64,000 nucleotides of DNA. It comes from Bacteroides sp. MSB163 (GTDB lineage Bacteria; Bacteroidota; Bacteroidia; Bacteroidales; Bacteroidaceae). Location of the stretch: assembly GCF_036416795.1 (NCBI RefSeq), contig NZ_CP143867.1, positions 868,001 to 932,000 of the forward strand. The letters run 5' to 3'. Positions 1 to 10,200 of the stretch are shown here, piece by piece (the first letter of the stretch is position 1; each line of letters opens with the position of its first letter). The notes beneath the pieces are model-generated. The model was not told the origin of the DNA and did no database searches. It saw nothing but the letters and a program-made list of their open reading frames with translations. Made by a program: the position numbers and the translations under genes.

Positions 1-1269
1 GACGGTTCTTCCGCTTTCTCTTATACAGGAAACCAATGGCAGAATTTCTACTCCGTAGGTCTGGGTTGGCTGATGAGCGAAGAGGAATGGATGAAAGGTA
101 TCGAATGGCTGGATATGTTGAAACTGAAAGGATCATGGGGTACGCTGGGTAACCAAAACCTGGATAGAGCCTATCCGGCGGAGCCTTTGCTGACCAATGC
201 CTATTCCGCAGTATTCGGTACTCCGTCCGCCATTTATCCGGGCTATCAGCTTGCCTATCTGCCTAACCCGAACCTGCGTTGGGAAAAAGTAGAAGCATGG
301 GAAGTAGGTGCCGAAGCCAACTTCTTCCGCAACCGCCTGCACTTTGAAGGTGTATATTACAAGAAGAAAACAAAAGACCTGCTGGCAGAAGTTCCCGGTA
401 TTTCAGGAACCGTGCCGGGCATCGGCAACCTGGGATCTATCGAAAATCTGGGTGTGGAACTTGCACTGAGCTGGCGCGACCAGATCGGCGACTGGAATTA
501 TAACGTCGGAGCTAACCTGACTACCATTAAGAACAAGGTATTAAGCCTTGTACAGGATGGATACTCCATCATTGCCGGAGATAAGAGCCAAAGTTATACA
601 ATGGCAGGTTATCCTATCGGTTACTTCTATGGTTACAAAGTAGAAGGTGTTTACCAGACTCAGGAAGAGATTGATAATTCACCGAAGAATAAGCTTGCAA
701 CGGTCACTCCGGGTGACTTGAAGTTTAAGGATGTAAACGGTGACGGTGAAATCACCACTGCCGACCGTACCATGATTGGTGACCCGACACCTAATGTCAC
801 TTATGGTTTCACTCTCGGAGTAGGTTACAAAAACTGGGAGTTGGCAGTAGACATGATGGGACAAAGCGGTAACCAGATTTACCGTACCTGGGATAACTAT
901 AACTGGAGCCAGTTCAACTTCATGGCACAACGCATGGACCGTTGGCATGGAGAGGGTACCAGCAATACCCAGCCATTGCTGAATACGAAACACAGCATCA
1001 ACAATATGAATTCTGAATACTATATAGAAGACGGCTCGTTCTTCCGCATCCGCAACGTATCATTGGCTTACAACTTCGACAAGGCGTTGATTTCCAAGAT
1101 CGGTATGCAGGCACTGAAACTCTATGTGAATATTCAGAATCTGAAAACGTGGAAACATAACACCGGATATACACCTGAACTGGGTGGCTCGGCCATTGCC
1201 TTCGGGGTGGATGACGGAAGTTATCCGATGCCGGCGATTTATACGTTCGGGTTTAATCTGACGTTCTAA
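1..1269 (+). CDS. SusC-like TonB-dependent transporter, C-terminal part (5' truncated by window edge)
   Basis: Frame 1 is open from the first base, so this is the last ~422 codons of a longer gene and not a gene starting at the ATG at 73. The protein is the distal half of a SusC outer-membrane beta-barrel: it has the motifs LKLKGSWGTLGNQN and GDLKFKDVNGDGEIT (a calcium-loop-like segment usual in SusC barrels) and ends in FGFNLTF, a terminal aromatic barrel strand. SusC proteins import oligosaccharides with TonB energy, with SusD as lid. It is followed after 81 bases by its susD, then by GH3 and GH144 genes, which points to beta-1,2-glucan oligosaccharides as cargo. It is only distantly similar to the second SusC at 7250, unlike the adjacent enzymes. 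Confidence 0.95.
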   Translation, partial: DGSSAFSYTGNQWQNFYSVGLGWLMSEEEWMKGIEWLDMLKLKGSWGTLGNQNLDRAYPAEPLLTNAYSAVFGTPSAIYPGYQLAYLPNPNLRWEKVEAWEVGAEANFFRNRLHFEGVYYKKKTKDLLAEVPGISGTVPGIGNLGSIENLGVELALSWRDQIGDWNYNVGANLTTIKNKVLSLVQDGYSIIAGDKSQSYTMAGYPIGYFYGYKVEGVYQTQEEIDNSPKNKLATVTPGDLKFKDVNGDGEITTADRTMIGDPTPNVTYGFTLGVGYKNWELAVDMMGQSGNQIYRTWDNYNWSQFNFMAQRMDRWHGEGTSNTQPLLNTKHSINNMNSEYYIEDGSFFRIRNVSLAYNFDKALISKIGMQALKLYVNIQNLKTWKHNTGYTPELGGSAIAFGVDDGSYPMPAIYTFGFNLTF

Positions 1270-1270
1270 A

Positions 1271-1301
1271 GGGGCGTAGCGCCCCGGCAAGGTTTCCTTG
1301 C
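1271..1301 (+). other. Two adjacent stem-loops between susC and susD
   Basis: GGGGCG-TAG-CGCCCC (1271-1285) and GCAAGG-TTT-CCTTGC (1287-1301) are two perfect 6-bp hairpins directly after the susC stop. No T-run follows, so they look like mRNA-processing or stability elements more than terminators. The equivalent junction in half B (10319-10346) has none. Confidence 0.6.
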
Positions 1302-1350
1302 GGCGTACAAGAGTAACTCCATATTATAATAACCATAACAACAAAAGATT

Positions 1351-2871
1351 ATGAAGATAAAGAAATATATCCTATCCCTGCTGATTGGCACGACCGCCCT
1401 CTCATTCAGTTCCTGTAATGACTTTCTGGACCGTGACCCGTTAGGCCAATTCACGGAAGACGACGCCCCCAACGCCCTTGTAGGCGGAAAGATATTCAAC
1501 GTTTACTACCTGATGCGTTCGTATGACATCACCGCAGGTATTCCCGCTTTCATGGTACACATGGTTCGCAGCGAGGATTCCGAAAAGGGTAGTGATGCCG
1601 GCGACGGCGGTAACGAAGCTGCCATGTGGGATGATTTCGAGTACACAGCCTCCAACGGCCCGTTAGCCGCTTACTGGGGTCAGAACTACAAAATCATCTA
1701 CCAATGTAATGAAATCTTAGACGACATTGCCAACAGCGACCATAAGGACGACACCGAATCCATCCGCAACCGTGGCGAAGCCCTCTTCTTCCGTGCTTAC
1801 TGCTACTTCAACCTGGTACGCGCCTTTGGTGAAGTCCCCCTAGTGACCATCAAAGTAGTGGAAGCCTCCGATGCCAACGTCCCCAAAACCACTGCCGAAA
1901 AGATATACGAACAGATTGACAAAGACCTGACCGAAGCCGAAAAGTGCCTGCCCTTGAGATGGGACAGCGACTACACGGGACGGCTCACCTGGGGTGCCGC
2001 ACGTTCCCTGCACGCACGGACCTACATGATGCGTAACGACTGGGACAATATGTATACAGCCTCTACCGAAGTCGTCAACTCCGGCATTTATAACCTGAAT
2101 ACTCCGGTTGATAAAGTCTTCACCGTAGAAGGCGAGAATTGTGGCGAAAGTATCTTCGAATTGCAATGCGAAGCCACCGATGCCATGAAAGAAGACGGTA
2201 GCATCGGCAGCCAATTCTGCCAGGTACAGGGTGTGCGCGGAGCAGGCAACTGGGACTTAGGATGGGGTTGGCACATGGCCACCACCCTGATGGGCAAAGC
2301 TTACGAACCGGGCGATCCGCGTAAGAATGCTACACTGCTTTACTTCCGCCGTAGTGATGACGAGCCTATCACAGAGGAAAATACAAACACACCCTACGGT
2401 GAATCACCCGTATCTACGGCCATGGGCGCTTACTTCAACAAGAAAGCCTATACCGACCCGGCATTACGCCGCAAGTATACCCGCATGGGCTTTTGGGTAA
2501 ATATCCGTCTGATCCGCTACCCGGACGTGCTGCTGATGGCCGCCGAATCTGCCAACGAAAAAGGTTTGATGGGCGAAGCAAGCGGTTATCTGGAGCAAGT
2601 ACGTGCGCATGCCCGCGGCACACTGACCAATGTACTTCCCAAAGTAGAGTCTCTGGATCAGAATGTATTGCGTGAAGCTATCCGTCACGAACGCCGCGTA
2701 GAACTTGGATTAGAGCCCGACCGCTTCTATGACCTCGTACGCTGGGGTATCGCACAAGAAGTGCTTCAGGCTGCCGGAAAGAACTACCAGCCTAAAAATG
2801 CACTGTTGCCATTGCCGCAAACAGAGATAGACAAATCGAATGGTGTATTGGTACAGAATCCGGACTATTAA
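1351..2871 (+). CDS. SusD/RagB-family glycan-binding lipoprotein (PUL half A)
   Basis: A 506-residue surface lipoprotein. The signal peptide ends in a lipobox (SFSSC, Cys 22) followed by NDFLDRDP, the standard start of mature SusD proteins. The TPR-rich fold is indicated by GEALFFRAYCYFNLVRAFGEVPL and by the C-terminal RHERRVELGLEPDRFYDLVRWG block, typical of RagB/SusD. It binds glycan at the cell surface and caps the SusC channel. It lies between susC (1-1269) and the GH3 gene (3168) and is presumably co-transcribed with them. It is clearly divergent from the second SusD at 10347, so the two pairs may prefer different ligands (inference). Confidence 0.95.
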   Translation: MKIKKYILSLLIGTTALSFSSCNDFLDRDPLGQFTEDDAPNALVGGKIFNVYYLMRSYDITAGIPAFMVHMVRSEDSEKGSDAGDGGNEAAMWDDFEYTASNGPLAAYWGQNYKIIYQCNEILDDIANSDHKDDTESIRNRGEALFFRAYCYFNLVRAFGEVPLVTIKVVEASDANVPKTTAEKIYEQIDKDLTEAEKCLPLRWDSDYTGRLTWGAARSLHARTYMMRNDWDNMYTASTEVVNSGIYNLNTPVDKVFTVEGENCGESIFELQCEATDAMKEDGSIGSQFCQVQGVRGAGNWDLGWGWHMATTLMGKAYEPGDPRKNATLLYFRRSDDEPITEENTNTPYGESPVSTAMGAYFNKKAYTDPALRRKYTRMGFWVNIRLIRYPDVLLMAAESANEKGLMGEASGYLEQVRAHARGTLTNVLPKVESLDQNVLREAIRHERRVELGLEPDRFYDLVRWGIAQEVLQAAGKNYQPKNALLPLPQTEIDKSNGVLVQNPDY

Positions 2872-2965
2872 ACAACTCAAGTTACGCAAGCATCAACAAG
2901 CCGTGCAACCGCAGAGTTTATCAGAAAAGCCTGCGGAGGCTAAGAAGCTAAGCTGCAAGATTCTT

Positions 2966-3053
2966 TTCTTTCCACCATGAGAAACTTTTCTTTCTACCGT
3001 GGAGAAAGTTTCTTTCCATCATGGTGGAAAGAAAAGTTCCTCATGATGGAAAG
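2966..3053. repeat. Four tandem 22-bp palindromic units in the susD-GH3 gap
   Basis: Within the 296-base gap 2872-3167 there are four units of exactly 22 bp (2966, 2988, 3010, 3032). Each is built on a TTTCYAYCATGRnGGAAA-like dyad; the clearest is CTTTCC...GGAAAG at 3012-3031. The outer arms 2966-2993 and about 3028-3055 also pair with each other with two mismatches, so the whole tract could fold as one long hairpin. It sits inside the presumed PUL transcript, upstream of GH3. The architecture matches the arrays near 16.6, 27.35, 28.15 and 35.1 kb. No gene is seen in the gap. Confidence 0.75.
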
Positions 3054-3167
3054 AATAAACAGATGCCACTTCCCGGCTTAGCAATAGGTAAGAAAATCCT
3101 TAAATGCCGCGGTCGGATTGCTTACGGCAAGCCATACTCATTTTATTATCTTAAAACATAGAAATAT

Positions 3168-5525
3168 ATGAAAGCAATATTCAAAAAAGCAAGCCTGTTG
3201 CTGATGGGTGCCCTGATGGGCATAGCATCTGCACAGGCGCAAAAGTCTCCACAAGACATGGATCGCTTCATCGACGCACTGATGAAGAAGATGACCGTGG
3301 AAGAGAAAATCGGACAATTGAACCTACCCGTCACGGGAGACATCACCACGGGACAGGCCAAGAGCAGCGACGTAGCCACAAAGATTGAAAAAGGATTGGT
3401 GGGCGGACTCTTCAACCTGAAAGGGGTAGACCGTATTCTTGAAGTGCAAAAGCTGGCAGTAGAGAAATCACGCCTCGGCATTCCCCTGCTGTTCGGCATG
3501 GATGTGATACACGGGTACGAAACCATCTTCCCTATTCCATTGGGATTGTCCTGTACCTGGGATATGGCAGATATTGAAAAATCCGCCCGTATTGCAGCCA
3601 TCGAAGCAAGTGCCGACGGCATTTCCTGGACATTCAGTCCGATGGTAGACATCAGTCGCGACCCACGTTGGGGACGTGTCAGTGAAGGCTCGGGAGAAGA
3701 TCCGTTCCTGGGTGGAGCTATCGCACAGGCAATGGTATACGGATACCAGGGTGCCAATCTGCAAGACCAGTTGCACCGCAACGATGAAATCATGGCTTGC
3801 GTAAAGCACTTTGCACTGTATGGAGCCGGAGAAGCCGGACGCGACTATAACACAGTAGATATGAGCCGCAACCGGATGTTCAATGAGTTTATGTACCCGT
3901 ATGAGGCTGCCGTAGAGGCCGGAGTGGGTAGTGTAATGGCGTCATTCAATGAAATAGACGGTATTCCCGCCACCGGAAACAAGTGGCTGCTGAGTGATTT
4001 GCTGCGTGGTCAGTGGGGCTTCGAAGGGTTTGTGGTAACGGACTTCACAGGCATTTCAGAGATGATAGAGCATGGTGTCGGCGACTTGCAGACCGTCAGT
4101 GCACTCGCTCTTAATGCAGGGGTGGACATGGATATGGTAAGTGAAGGCTTCGTCGGTACACTGATGAAATCCATTAAAGAAGGAAAAGTAAGAATGGGCA
4201 CGTTGAATACAGCCTGTCGCCGGATATTGGAAGCGAAATACAAGCTGGGACTGTTCGATAATCCTTATAAATACTGCGACGTGAACCGTCCGAAACGGGA
4301 TATCTTCACAAAAGAGCATCGTGACGCCGCCCGCAAGATTGCCGGCGAAAGTTTTGTTCTTCTGAAGAATACCCCCGCCACCGCACAGCCACTCGTAGCT
4401 CATAACTCGTCAACCGTAGCTGCTTCACCCGTGCTTCCGTTGAAGAAGCAAGGTACAGCTGCCGTCATCGGCCCTCTCGGAAATACCCGCAGCAACATGC
4501 CGGGCACCTGGAGCGTAGCCGCACGCCTCAACGATTATCCTTCTTTATACGAAGGCTTGAAAGAAATGATGGCAGGCAAAGTTAACATCACCTATGCCAA
4601 AGGTAGTAACCTCATCGGCGATGCAGCTTACGAAGAACGTGCCACCATGTTCGGCCGTTCATTGAACCGCGACAATCGCACGGACCAGGAGTTACTGGAC
4701 GAGGCACTGAAAGTTGCAGCCGGTGCCGATGTTATCGTAGCTGCTCTGGGAGAGTCTTCTGAAATGAGCGGTGAAAGTTCAAGCCGCACCGAACTCGGCT
4801 TGCCCGATGTACAGCATACTTTATTGGAAGCCTTACTGAAAACAGGCAAACCCGTAGTACTAACCCTCTTTACCGGTCGGCCGTTGACGCTGAACTGGGA
4901 ACAGGAGCATGTACCTGCCATCCTGAACGTATGGTTCGGAGGCAGTGAAGCGGCTTATGCCATTGGCGATGTTCTGTTCGGTGACGTCAATCCGAGTGGA
5001 AAACTAACCATGACTTTCCCGAAGAATGTAGGCCAGATACCTTTGTTCTACAATCATAAGAATACCGGTCGGCCACTGGCGGCAGGCAAATGGTTCGAAA
5101 AGTTCCGTTCAAATTATCTGGATGTGGATAACGAACCGCTGTATCCCTTCGGCTATGGATTGTCATATACCACTTTCCAGTACAGTGACATTGCATTGAG
5201 CACACCGACATTGGGAAAAGATGGTTCCGTTACAGCCGTAGTCACCGTCACCAATACAGGCAAACATGACGGTGCGGAAGTAGTTCAACTCTATATCCGC
5301 GACCTCGTAGGAAGCATCACCCGCCCTGTACGCGAGTTGAAAGGTTTCAATAAAATCTTCCTTCGCGCTGGAGAAAGCAAAACAGTATCATTCACTATCA
5401 CGCGTGATCTGCTTCGCTTCTATGATTACGACCTGAACCACGTAGCCGAACCAGGTGACTTTGATATCATGATCGGTGGAAACAGCCAGGCTGTGAAGAC
5501 GGCGAAGTTGACGCTGAGCAAGTGA
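3168..5525 (+). CDS. GH3 beta-glucosidase, periplasmic (PUL half A copy)
   Basis: 785 residues. A signal peptide ending ASAQAQ without a lipobox suggests periplasmic location. The GH3 N-terminal TIM barrel carries the KHFALYG motif and the nucleophile in VVTDFTGISEM (Asp 292). The C-terminal alpha/beta sandwich carries the probable acid/base in SGESSSR (Glu 536), and a fibronectin III-like domain follows (VTVTNTGKHDGAEVVQLYIRD). It belongs to the BglX-like branch; a B. thetaiotaomicron relative next to a GH144 gene (BT_3567) is known to cleave beta-1,2-gluco-oligosaccharides, which fits the neighbours here. It probably degrades sophoro-oligosaccharides to glucose after import. Compared with the copy at 11921 it has about 12 extra residues in the linker near residues 400-415. 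Confidence 0.95.
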   Translation: MKAIFKKASLLLMGALMGIASAQAQKSPQDMDRFIDALMKKMTVEEKIGQLNLPVTGDITTGQAKSSDVATKIEKGLVGGLFNLKGVDRILEVQKLAVEKSRLGIPLLFGMDVIHGYETIFPIPLGLSCTWDMADIEKSARIAAIEASADGISWTFSPMVDISRDPRWGRVSEGSGEDPFLGGAIAQAMVYGYQGANLQDQLHRNDEIMACVKHFALYGAGEAGRDYNTVDMSRNRMFNEFMYPYEAAVEAGVGSVMASFNEIDGIPATGNKWLLSDLLRGQWGFEGFVVTDFTGISEMIEHGVGDLQTVSALALNAGVDMDMVSEGFVGTLMKSIKEGKVRMGTLNTACRRILEAKYKLGLFDNPYKYCDVNRPKRDIFTKEHRDAARKIAGESFVLLKNTPATAQPLVAHNSSTVAASPVLPLKKQGTAAVIGPLGNTRSNMPGTWSVAARLNDYPSLYEGLKEMMAGKVNITYAKGSNLIGDAAYEERATMFGRSLNRDNRTDQELLDEALKVAAGADVIVAALGESSEMSGESSSRTELGLPDVQHTLLEALLKTGKPVVLTLFTGRPLTLNWEQEHVPAILNVWFGGSEAAYAIGDVLFGDVNPSGKLTMTFPKNVGQIPLFYNHKNTGRPLAAGKWFEKFRSNYLDVDNEPLYPFGYGLSYTTFQYSDIALSTPTLGKDGSVTAVVTVTNTGKHDGAEVVQLYIRDLVGSITRPVRELKGFNKIFLRAGESKTVSFTITRDLLRFYDYDLNHVAEPGDFDIMIGGNSQAVKTAKLTLSK

Positions 5526-5526
5526 C

Positions 5527-5594
5527 AAGCTACGAGCTACAAGTGCCTTTCGGACTACACAGCGCAGCCACTTGTAGCTTGTAGCTCGTAGCTT
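5527..5594 (+). other. Long inverted repeat between GH3 and GH144
   Basis: The left arm AAGCTACGAGCTACAAGTG (5527-5545) pairs with a right arm at 5569-5594 that carries one additional 7-bp AGCTACA-type unit. The arms are themselves 7-bp direct repeats of AGCTAC(A/G). There is no strong T-run, and the hairpin lies between two genes that should be co-transcribed, so attenuation or RNA-end stabilisation is the most likely role. Confidence 0.6.
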
Positions 5595-5622
5595 ATTTAT
5601 CATCCCTAACCCCTTATTAATT

Positions 5623-6957
5623 ATGAAACAATTAACAACCTACCTTCCCCTCCTCTTATTGCTTCTCCTCGGAGCCTGCAAGAATGCCAAGACCGGAAGT
5701 GCCGCCCAACTTACCGATGATGCCCTCATGGACACCGTTCAACGGCGAACCTTCAATTACTTCTGGGAAGGCGCGGAGCCTAACAGCGGTCTTGCCCCCG
5801 AGCGTATCCACATGGATGGTATCTACCCCGAAAAAGACCAAAACGTCATTACTTCCGGCGGTAGCGGCTTTGGCATTATGGCGATACTTTCAGGTATCGA
5901 CCGCAACTACATCACTCGTGAAGAAGGTCTGGCACGTATGGAAAAGATAGTCTCTTTCCTTGAAAAAGCCGACCGCTTCCACGGTGCCTATCCTCACTGG
6001 TGGTATGGAGATACCGGCAAGGTAAAGCCTTTCGGACAGAAAGACAACGGTGGCGACCTCGTAGAAACAGCTTTCCTTATACAAGGATTGCTTGCCGTAC
6101 ACCAATATTACGTCAACGGTTCTCCCCAAGAACAGGCACTTGCCAAACGCATCGATACCCTTTGGCGTGATGTCGACTGGAATTTCTATCGCCAGGGCGA
6201 TCAGAATGTACTCTACTGGCATTGGAGTCCCGAATACGGCTGGGCAATGGACTTCCCCGTACATGGTTACAACGAATGTCTCATCATGTACCTGCTTGCC
6301 GCTGCCTCACCCACGCACGGCGTTCCCGCCTCCGTCTATCATGAGGGATGGGCACAGAACGGCGCCATCGTCGCCCCCCACAAAGTAGAAGATATCGAAC
6401 TTCATCTGCGCTATCAGGGTTGTGAAGCAGGTCCCCTCTTCTGGGCACATTATTCCTTCCTCGGATTAGATCCGACTCATCTAAAAGATGAATACTGCGC
6501 CAGCTATTTCGATGAAATGCGTAATCTGACTCTCGTGAACCGTGCTTATTGCATCCGAAATCCGAAGCACTACAAAGGTTTCGGTCCGGACTGTTGGGGA
6601 CTGACTGCCAGCTACTCCGTCAACGGATATGCCGCCCACATGCCGAACGAGCGGGATGACCAGGGAGTCATCTCTCCTACCGCCGCTCTTTCGTCCATCG
6701 TCTATACCCCGGACTATTCGCTCGCTGTGATGCGCCATCTCTATGATATGGGCGATAAGCTATTCGGTCCTTATGGTTTCTACGATGCTTTCTCCGAAAC
6801 AGAGAACTGGTATCCCAAACGATATCTTGCCATCGATCAGGGACCTATTGCCGTCATGATAGAGAACTACCGTACTGGTCTGCTATGGAAACTATTTATG
6901 AGCCATCCGGATGTACAAAACGGATTGCGGAAACTGGGATTCTCAACAGATAAATAA
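5623..6957 (+). CDS. GH144 endo-beta-1,2-glucanase lipoprotein (PUL half A copy)
   Basis: 444 residues, with signal peptide and lipobox LLLGAC (Cys 19). The mature protein is one (alpha/alpha)6-barrel 'glucoamylase-like' domain, recognised by TFNYFWEGAEPNSGLAPERI, GGSGFGIMA, GAYPHWWYGDTG, GQKDNGGDLVETAFL, GLTASYSVNGY and YGFYDAFSETENWYPKRYLAIDQGPI. This is the family defined as GH144, whose characterised members are endo-beta-1,2-glucanases releasing sophoro-oligosaccharides. It is the last gene of half A, 97 bases after GH3, and a terminator follows. It is very similar to the copy at 15138. Family assignment is firm; substrate is by family and context. Confidence 0.93.
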   Translation: MKQLTTYLPLLLLLLLGACKNAKTGSAAQLTDDALMDTVQRRTFNYFWEGAEPNSGLAPERIHMDGIYPEKDQNVITSGGSGFGIMAILSGIDRNYITREEGLARMEKIVSFLEKADRFHGAYPHWWYGDTGKVKPFGQKDNGGDLVETAFLIQGLLAVHQYYVNGSPQEQALAKRIDTLWRDVDWNFYRQGDQNVLYWHWSPEYGWAMDFPVHGYNECLIMYLLAAASPTHGVPASVYHEGWAQNGAIVAPHKVEDIELHLRYQGCEAGPLFWAHYSFLGLDPTHLKDEYCASYFDEMRNLTLVNRAYCIRNPKHYKGFGPDCWGLTASYSVNGYAAHMPNERDDQGVISPTAALSSIVYTPDYSLAVMRHLYDMGDKLFGPYGFYDAFSETENWYPKRYLAIDQGPIAVMIENYRTGLLWKLFMSHPDVQNGLRKLGFSTDK

Positions 6958-6962
6958 ATAAG

Positions 6963-7009
6963 AAAAGCCGGAAGCAGTACACAAACCTGTTCCCGGCTTT
7001 TACTTTTCC
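6963..7009 (+). terminator. Terminator closing PUL half A
   Basis: AAAAGCCGG (6963-6971) pairs with CCGGCTTTT (6993-7001), with additional CAG/CTG pairing in the loop, followed by a T-rich stretch. It separates half A from half B, which has its own promoter. Confidence 0.75.
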
Positions 7010-7138
7010 TCAAGGTCACTCACACCGTCCTTATTCTTTATCCATCTAATAAACAATGCATTAAATTGATTTGAGTAGTAAATGAGTAGTCCCCAATTTG
7101 TTAAAAATCAGGGATATGTATTGGTGGTGAATATCTTT

Positions 7139-7171
7139 TTTGCAGTTCGCACATCGAAATTTCTACATTTG
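7139..7171 (+). promoter_or_regulatory. Promoter of PUL half B
   Basis: TTTG (7139-7142), 21 bases, then TACATTTG (7164-7171): a full match to the Bacteroides primary-sigma pattern (-33 TTTG, -7 TAnnTTTG). This predicts a ~70-base 5' leader before the susC ATG at 7250. Confidence 0.75.
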
Positions 7172-7249
7172 CGATGAAGTTTAATTCGAGCACTGCGCAG
7201 AGCTAAGAAGAAAACAAAAAGAGTTATCCACCTAAAAAAATTTAATGCG

Positions 7250-10200
7250 ATGAAGAGTAAAACACATCTTCTGAAAAAAGCCTTATGGCTAAAGAATCTA
7301 TTCTTGACGGCGTGCCTCATATTGGTAGCAATGCCCGTACTCTCCCAGACAAGAACAGTAACAGGTACCGTAACCGACACATCGGGTGACGCACTGATTG
7401 GTGTATCCATCCTCGTGCAAGGTACCAGCAACGGTGTAGTTACCGATTTAGACGGTAAATATACATTAACGAACGTTCCGGAAAACGGAACACTCACTTT
7501 TAGTTATATAGGTATGTTGCCACAAGATATAAAAGTGAACGGACGTTCGGCTATCAATGTGACATTGAAAGAGGACTCACAGCAATTGGAAGAAATTATC
7601 GTAATAGGTTATGGTGCTGCAAAGGCCAAAGACTTGACGGCTCCCATTACCGTAGTAAAAGGTGAGGCCCTGACTGCCGTACCTTCTACTACCCCTATGG
7701 CAGCCCTCCAAGGAAAAGTTCCCGGTGTCAATATCGTAAATAATGGTGCCCCGGGTGAAGGTCCTACCGTACAGATCCGTGGTATCGGTTCATTCTCCAA
7801 CAGTAAGCCGTTGTTCGTTGTAGACGGCATGTTCTACGACAACATCAACTTCCTGAACAATGCGGATATTCAGGAAATGTCTATCCTGAAAGATGCTTCG
7901 GCCGCCGCTATCTATGGTGTACGTGCTGCAAACGGTGTAGTTCTCATCACCACCAAAAAAGGTTCGCGCAACCAGAAAGCGAAGATCACTTATGACGGTT
8001 ATGTAGGTATCCAGAAAGCATCCAATGTGCTCGAACTCTGTAATGCACACGAATATGCAACCATGCTTCTCGAAGGTAACTTCGACTCCTATAAGACCCA
8101 CTTCATACAGTCCATCGACAAATACGGCGGTAGCTATGATGACCCCGACTTCCATAATTGGACCTTTGGAGCAGACAATGACTGGTACGACCAGCTTCTG
8201 CGCACTGCCGCTATCACAAACCACAGTTTAAACATTAACGGTGGTTCCGAAAAAGCGGTGTATGCTGTCGGCGTAAGCTATTTGTATCAAGACGGCATTA
8301 TGGATGTTGACAACAACTACAAACGTCTGAACTTCCGTGGATCTGTCGATTATGATGCTACGAATTGGCTGAAAGTAGGTTTTAACGGTGTGTTCAGTAA
8401 CTCCACCCAGCAAGTGCCCAACAATCAGGCATGGCAGAAAGCGTTCAACTGTCCTCCCATCGTAGCTCTTTATGATGATAAGTACAATGAAAAGTCCTTC
8501 CCTGACAAATTTGGTTCTCCGGATGCAATCGGTTATACATCAAACTTCTATAATCCTATCGCAACTGCCAAGTATTTCGATTCAAGCAAAGAAAACTATC
8601 AGGTATTGAGCAACTTCTACGCTCAGATTGATTTTATTCCCAGCAAATTGAATTTCAAGACAAACTATTCCTATAGTTTCCTCTCTACCCAAGGTCGTGA
8701 GTTTACTCCGAAATACTACGTAAGCAGCTGGCAACAATCAGCCACCACTCAGCTTACAAAGAACGAAAACAAGTATTACAACTATATCTGGGATAATACC
8801 CTGACTTATAATGACCAATGGGGCAAACACAGATTTGGCGCCATGGCAGGTTACTCCATGCGTCAGGAACAATGGCGTATGTTCGAAGGTAAAGCAAGCA
8901 ACGTTCCCGATGGAGCAGACGAATACTGGTACATCAAGAACGGTGATGCAGCAGGTGCTACCGTAAAAGACGACGGTTACTGCTATAGAGGTGTTTCTTA
9001 CTTCGCCCGTCTGAACTACAACTATGATGACAAATATCTGTTGATGTTCACAATGCGTGCTGATGGTTCCAGCAAATATCAGGAACATTGGGGTTACTTC
9101 CCTTCAGTAGGTGCAGCCTGGGTTCTGTCCGAAGAATCATTCTTGAAAGATCAGAAATGGATTGACTTCCTGAAACTGCGTGCAAGCTGGGGTAAGCTGG
9201 GTAACGACCAAGTAGCAGCAAGCGATGGTTTCGCTTCTATCGCAACCGGTAACGCTGCATCCGGTGTATTTGGTAATTCTACCATTGCAGGTTATCAGAA
9301 CAGTACATACTTCAGTTGGTTAAAGTGGGAAGTTGTTGAAGAATGGAATGCAGGCATCAACTTCATTACCCTCAACAACCGTCTGAATATCGACGTTGAC
9401 TATTATCACCGTATGACTAATAATGCTGTAATCGCTCCGCTGCTCCCATTCAGCACCACCACCCTTGCCGGAAACTATGGTAAGATTCTCAACTCCGGTA
9501 TCGATGTAAGTGCCAACTGGAACGATAAAATCGGTAGAGACTTCTCATACAATATCGGTGTAAACATCTCTACTTTGAGAAACCGTGTGAAAGATCTGAA
9601 CGGCAACAGCATCATCAGAGGTGGTAAGACCGTTAATATCGTAGGTAAAGAAATGAACTCATTCTATGGCTTCAAAATGATAGGCGTTTATCAGACAGAG
9701 GAAGAAATTGCCGCTGATCCTATTGCAATGGCCAACGGTTGTGTACCGGGTGACTTAAAGTATGCCGACCTCGATGGAAACAATGTCCTTGACGGAAACG
9801 ACCGTACTACATTAGGTTCTTATATTCCTAATTTTACTTACGGTATCAACCTCGGCCTTAACTACAAGAACCTCGACTTCCAGCTGACTACCTACGGACA
9901 GGCCGGTGCCCAGATGTTCAACCGTAAACGTGCGCTTCGTTATTCTTCACAAAATTACAACTTCGACCGCGCCCAATATGAAAAACGCTGGACAGGCCCG
10001 GGTTCCACAAACTCCAATCCGTCGGCTGCCGCCCTGCTGAAACCTTGGAACGTAAGCGACCAAAAGTATAGCTCTTACTTTGTAGAAAGTGCCGACTACT
10101 TCCGTATTCAGAATATTACGCTTGGTTATACATTCCGTAACCTCAAGTTTGGTAACTATACCATGCCGGGCTTACGCCTGAGTCTGACTGCCGACCGTCC

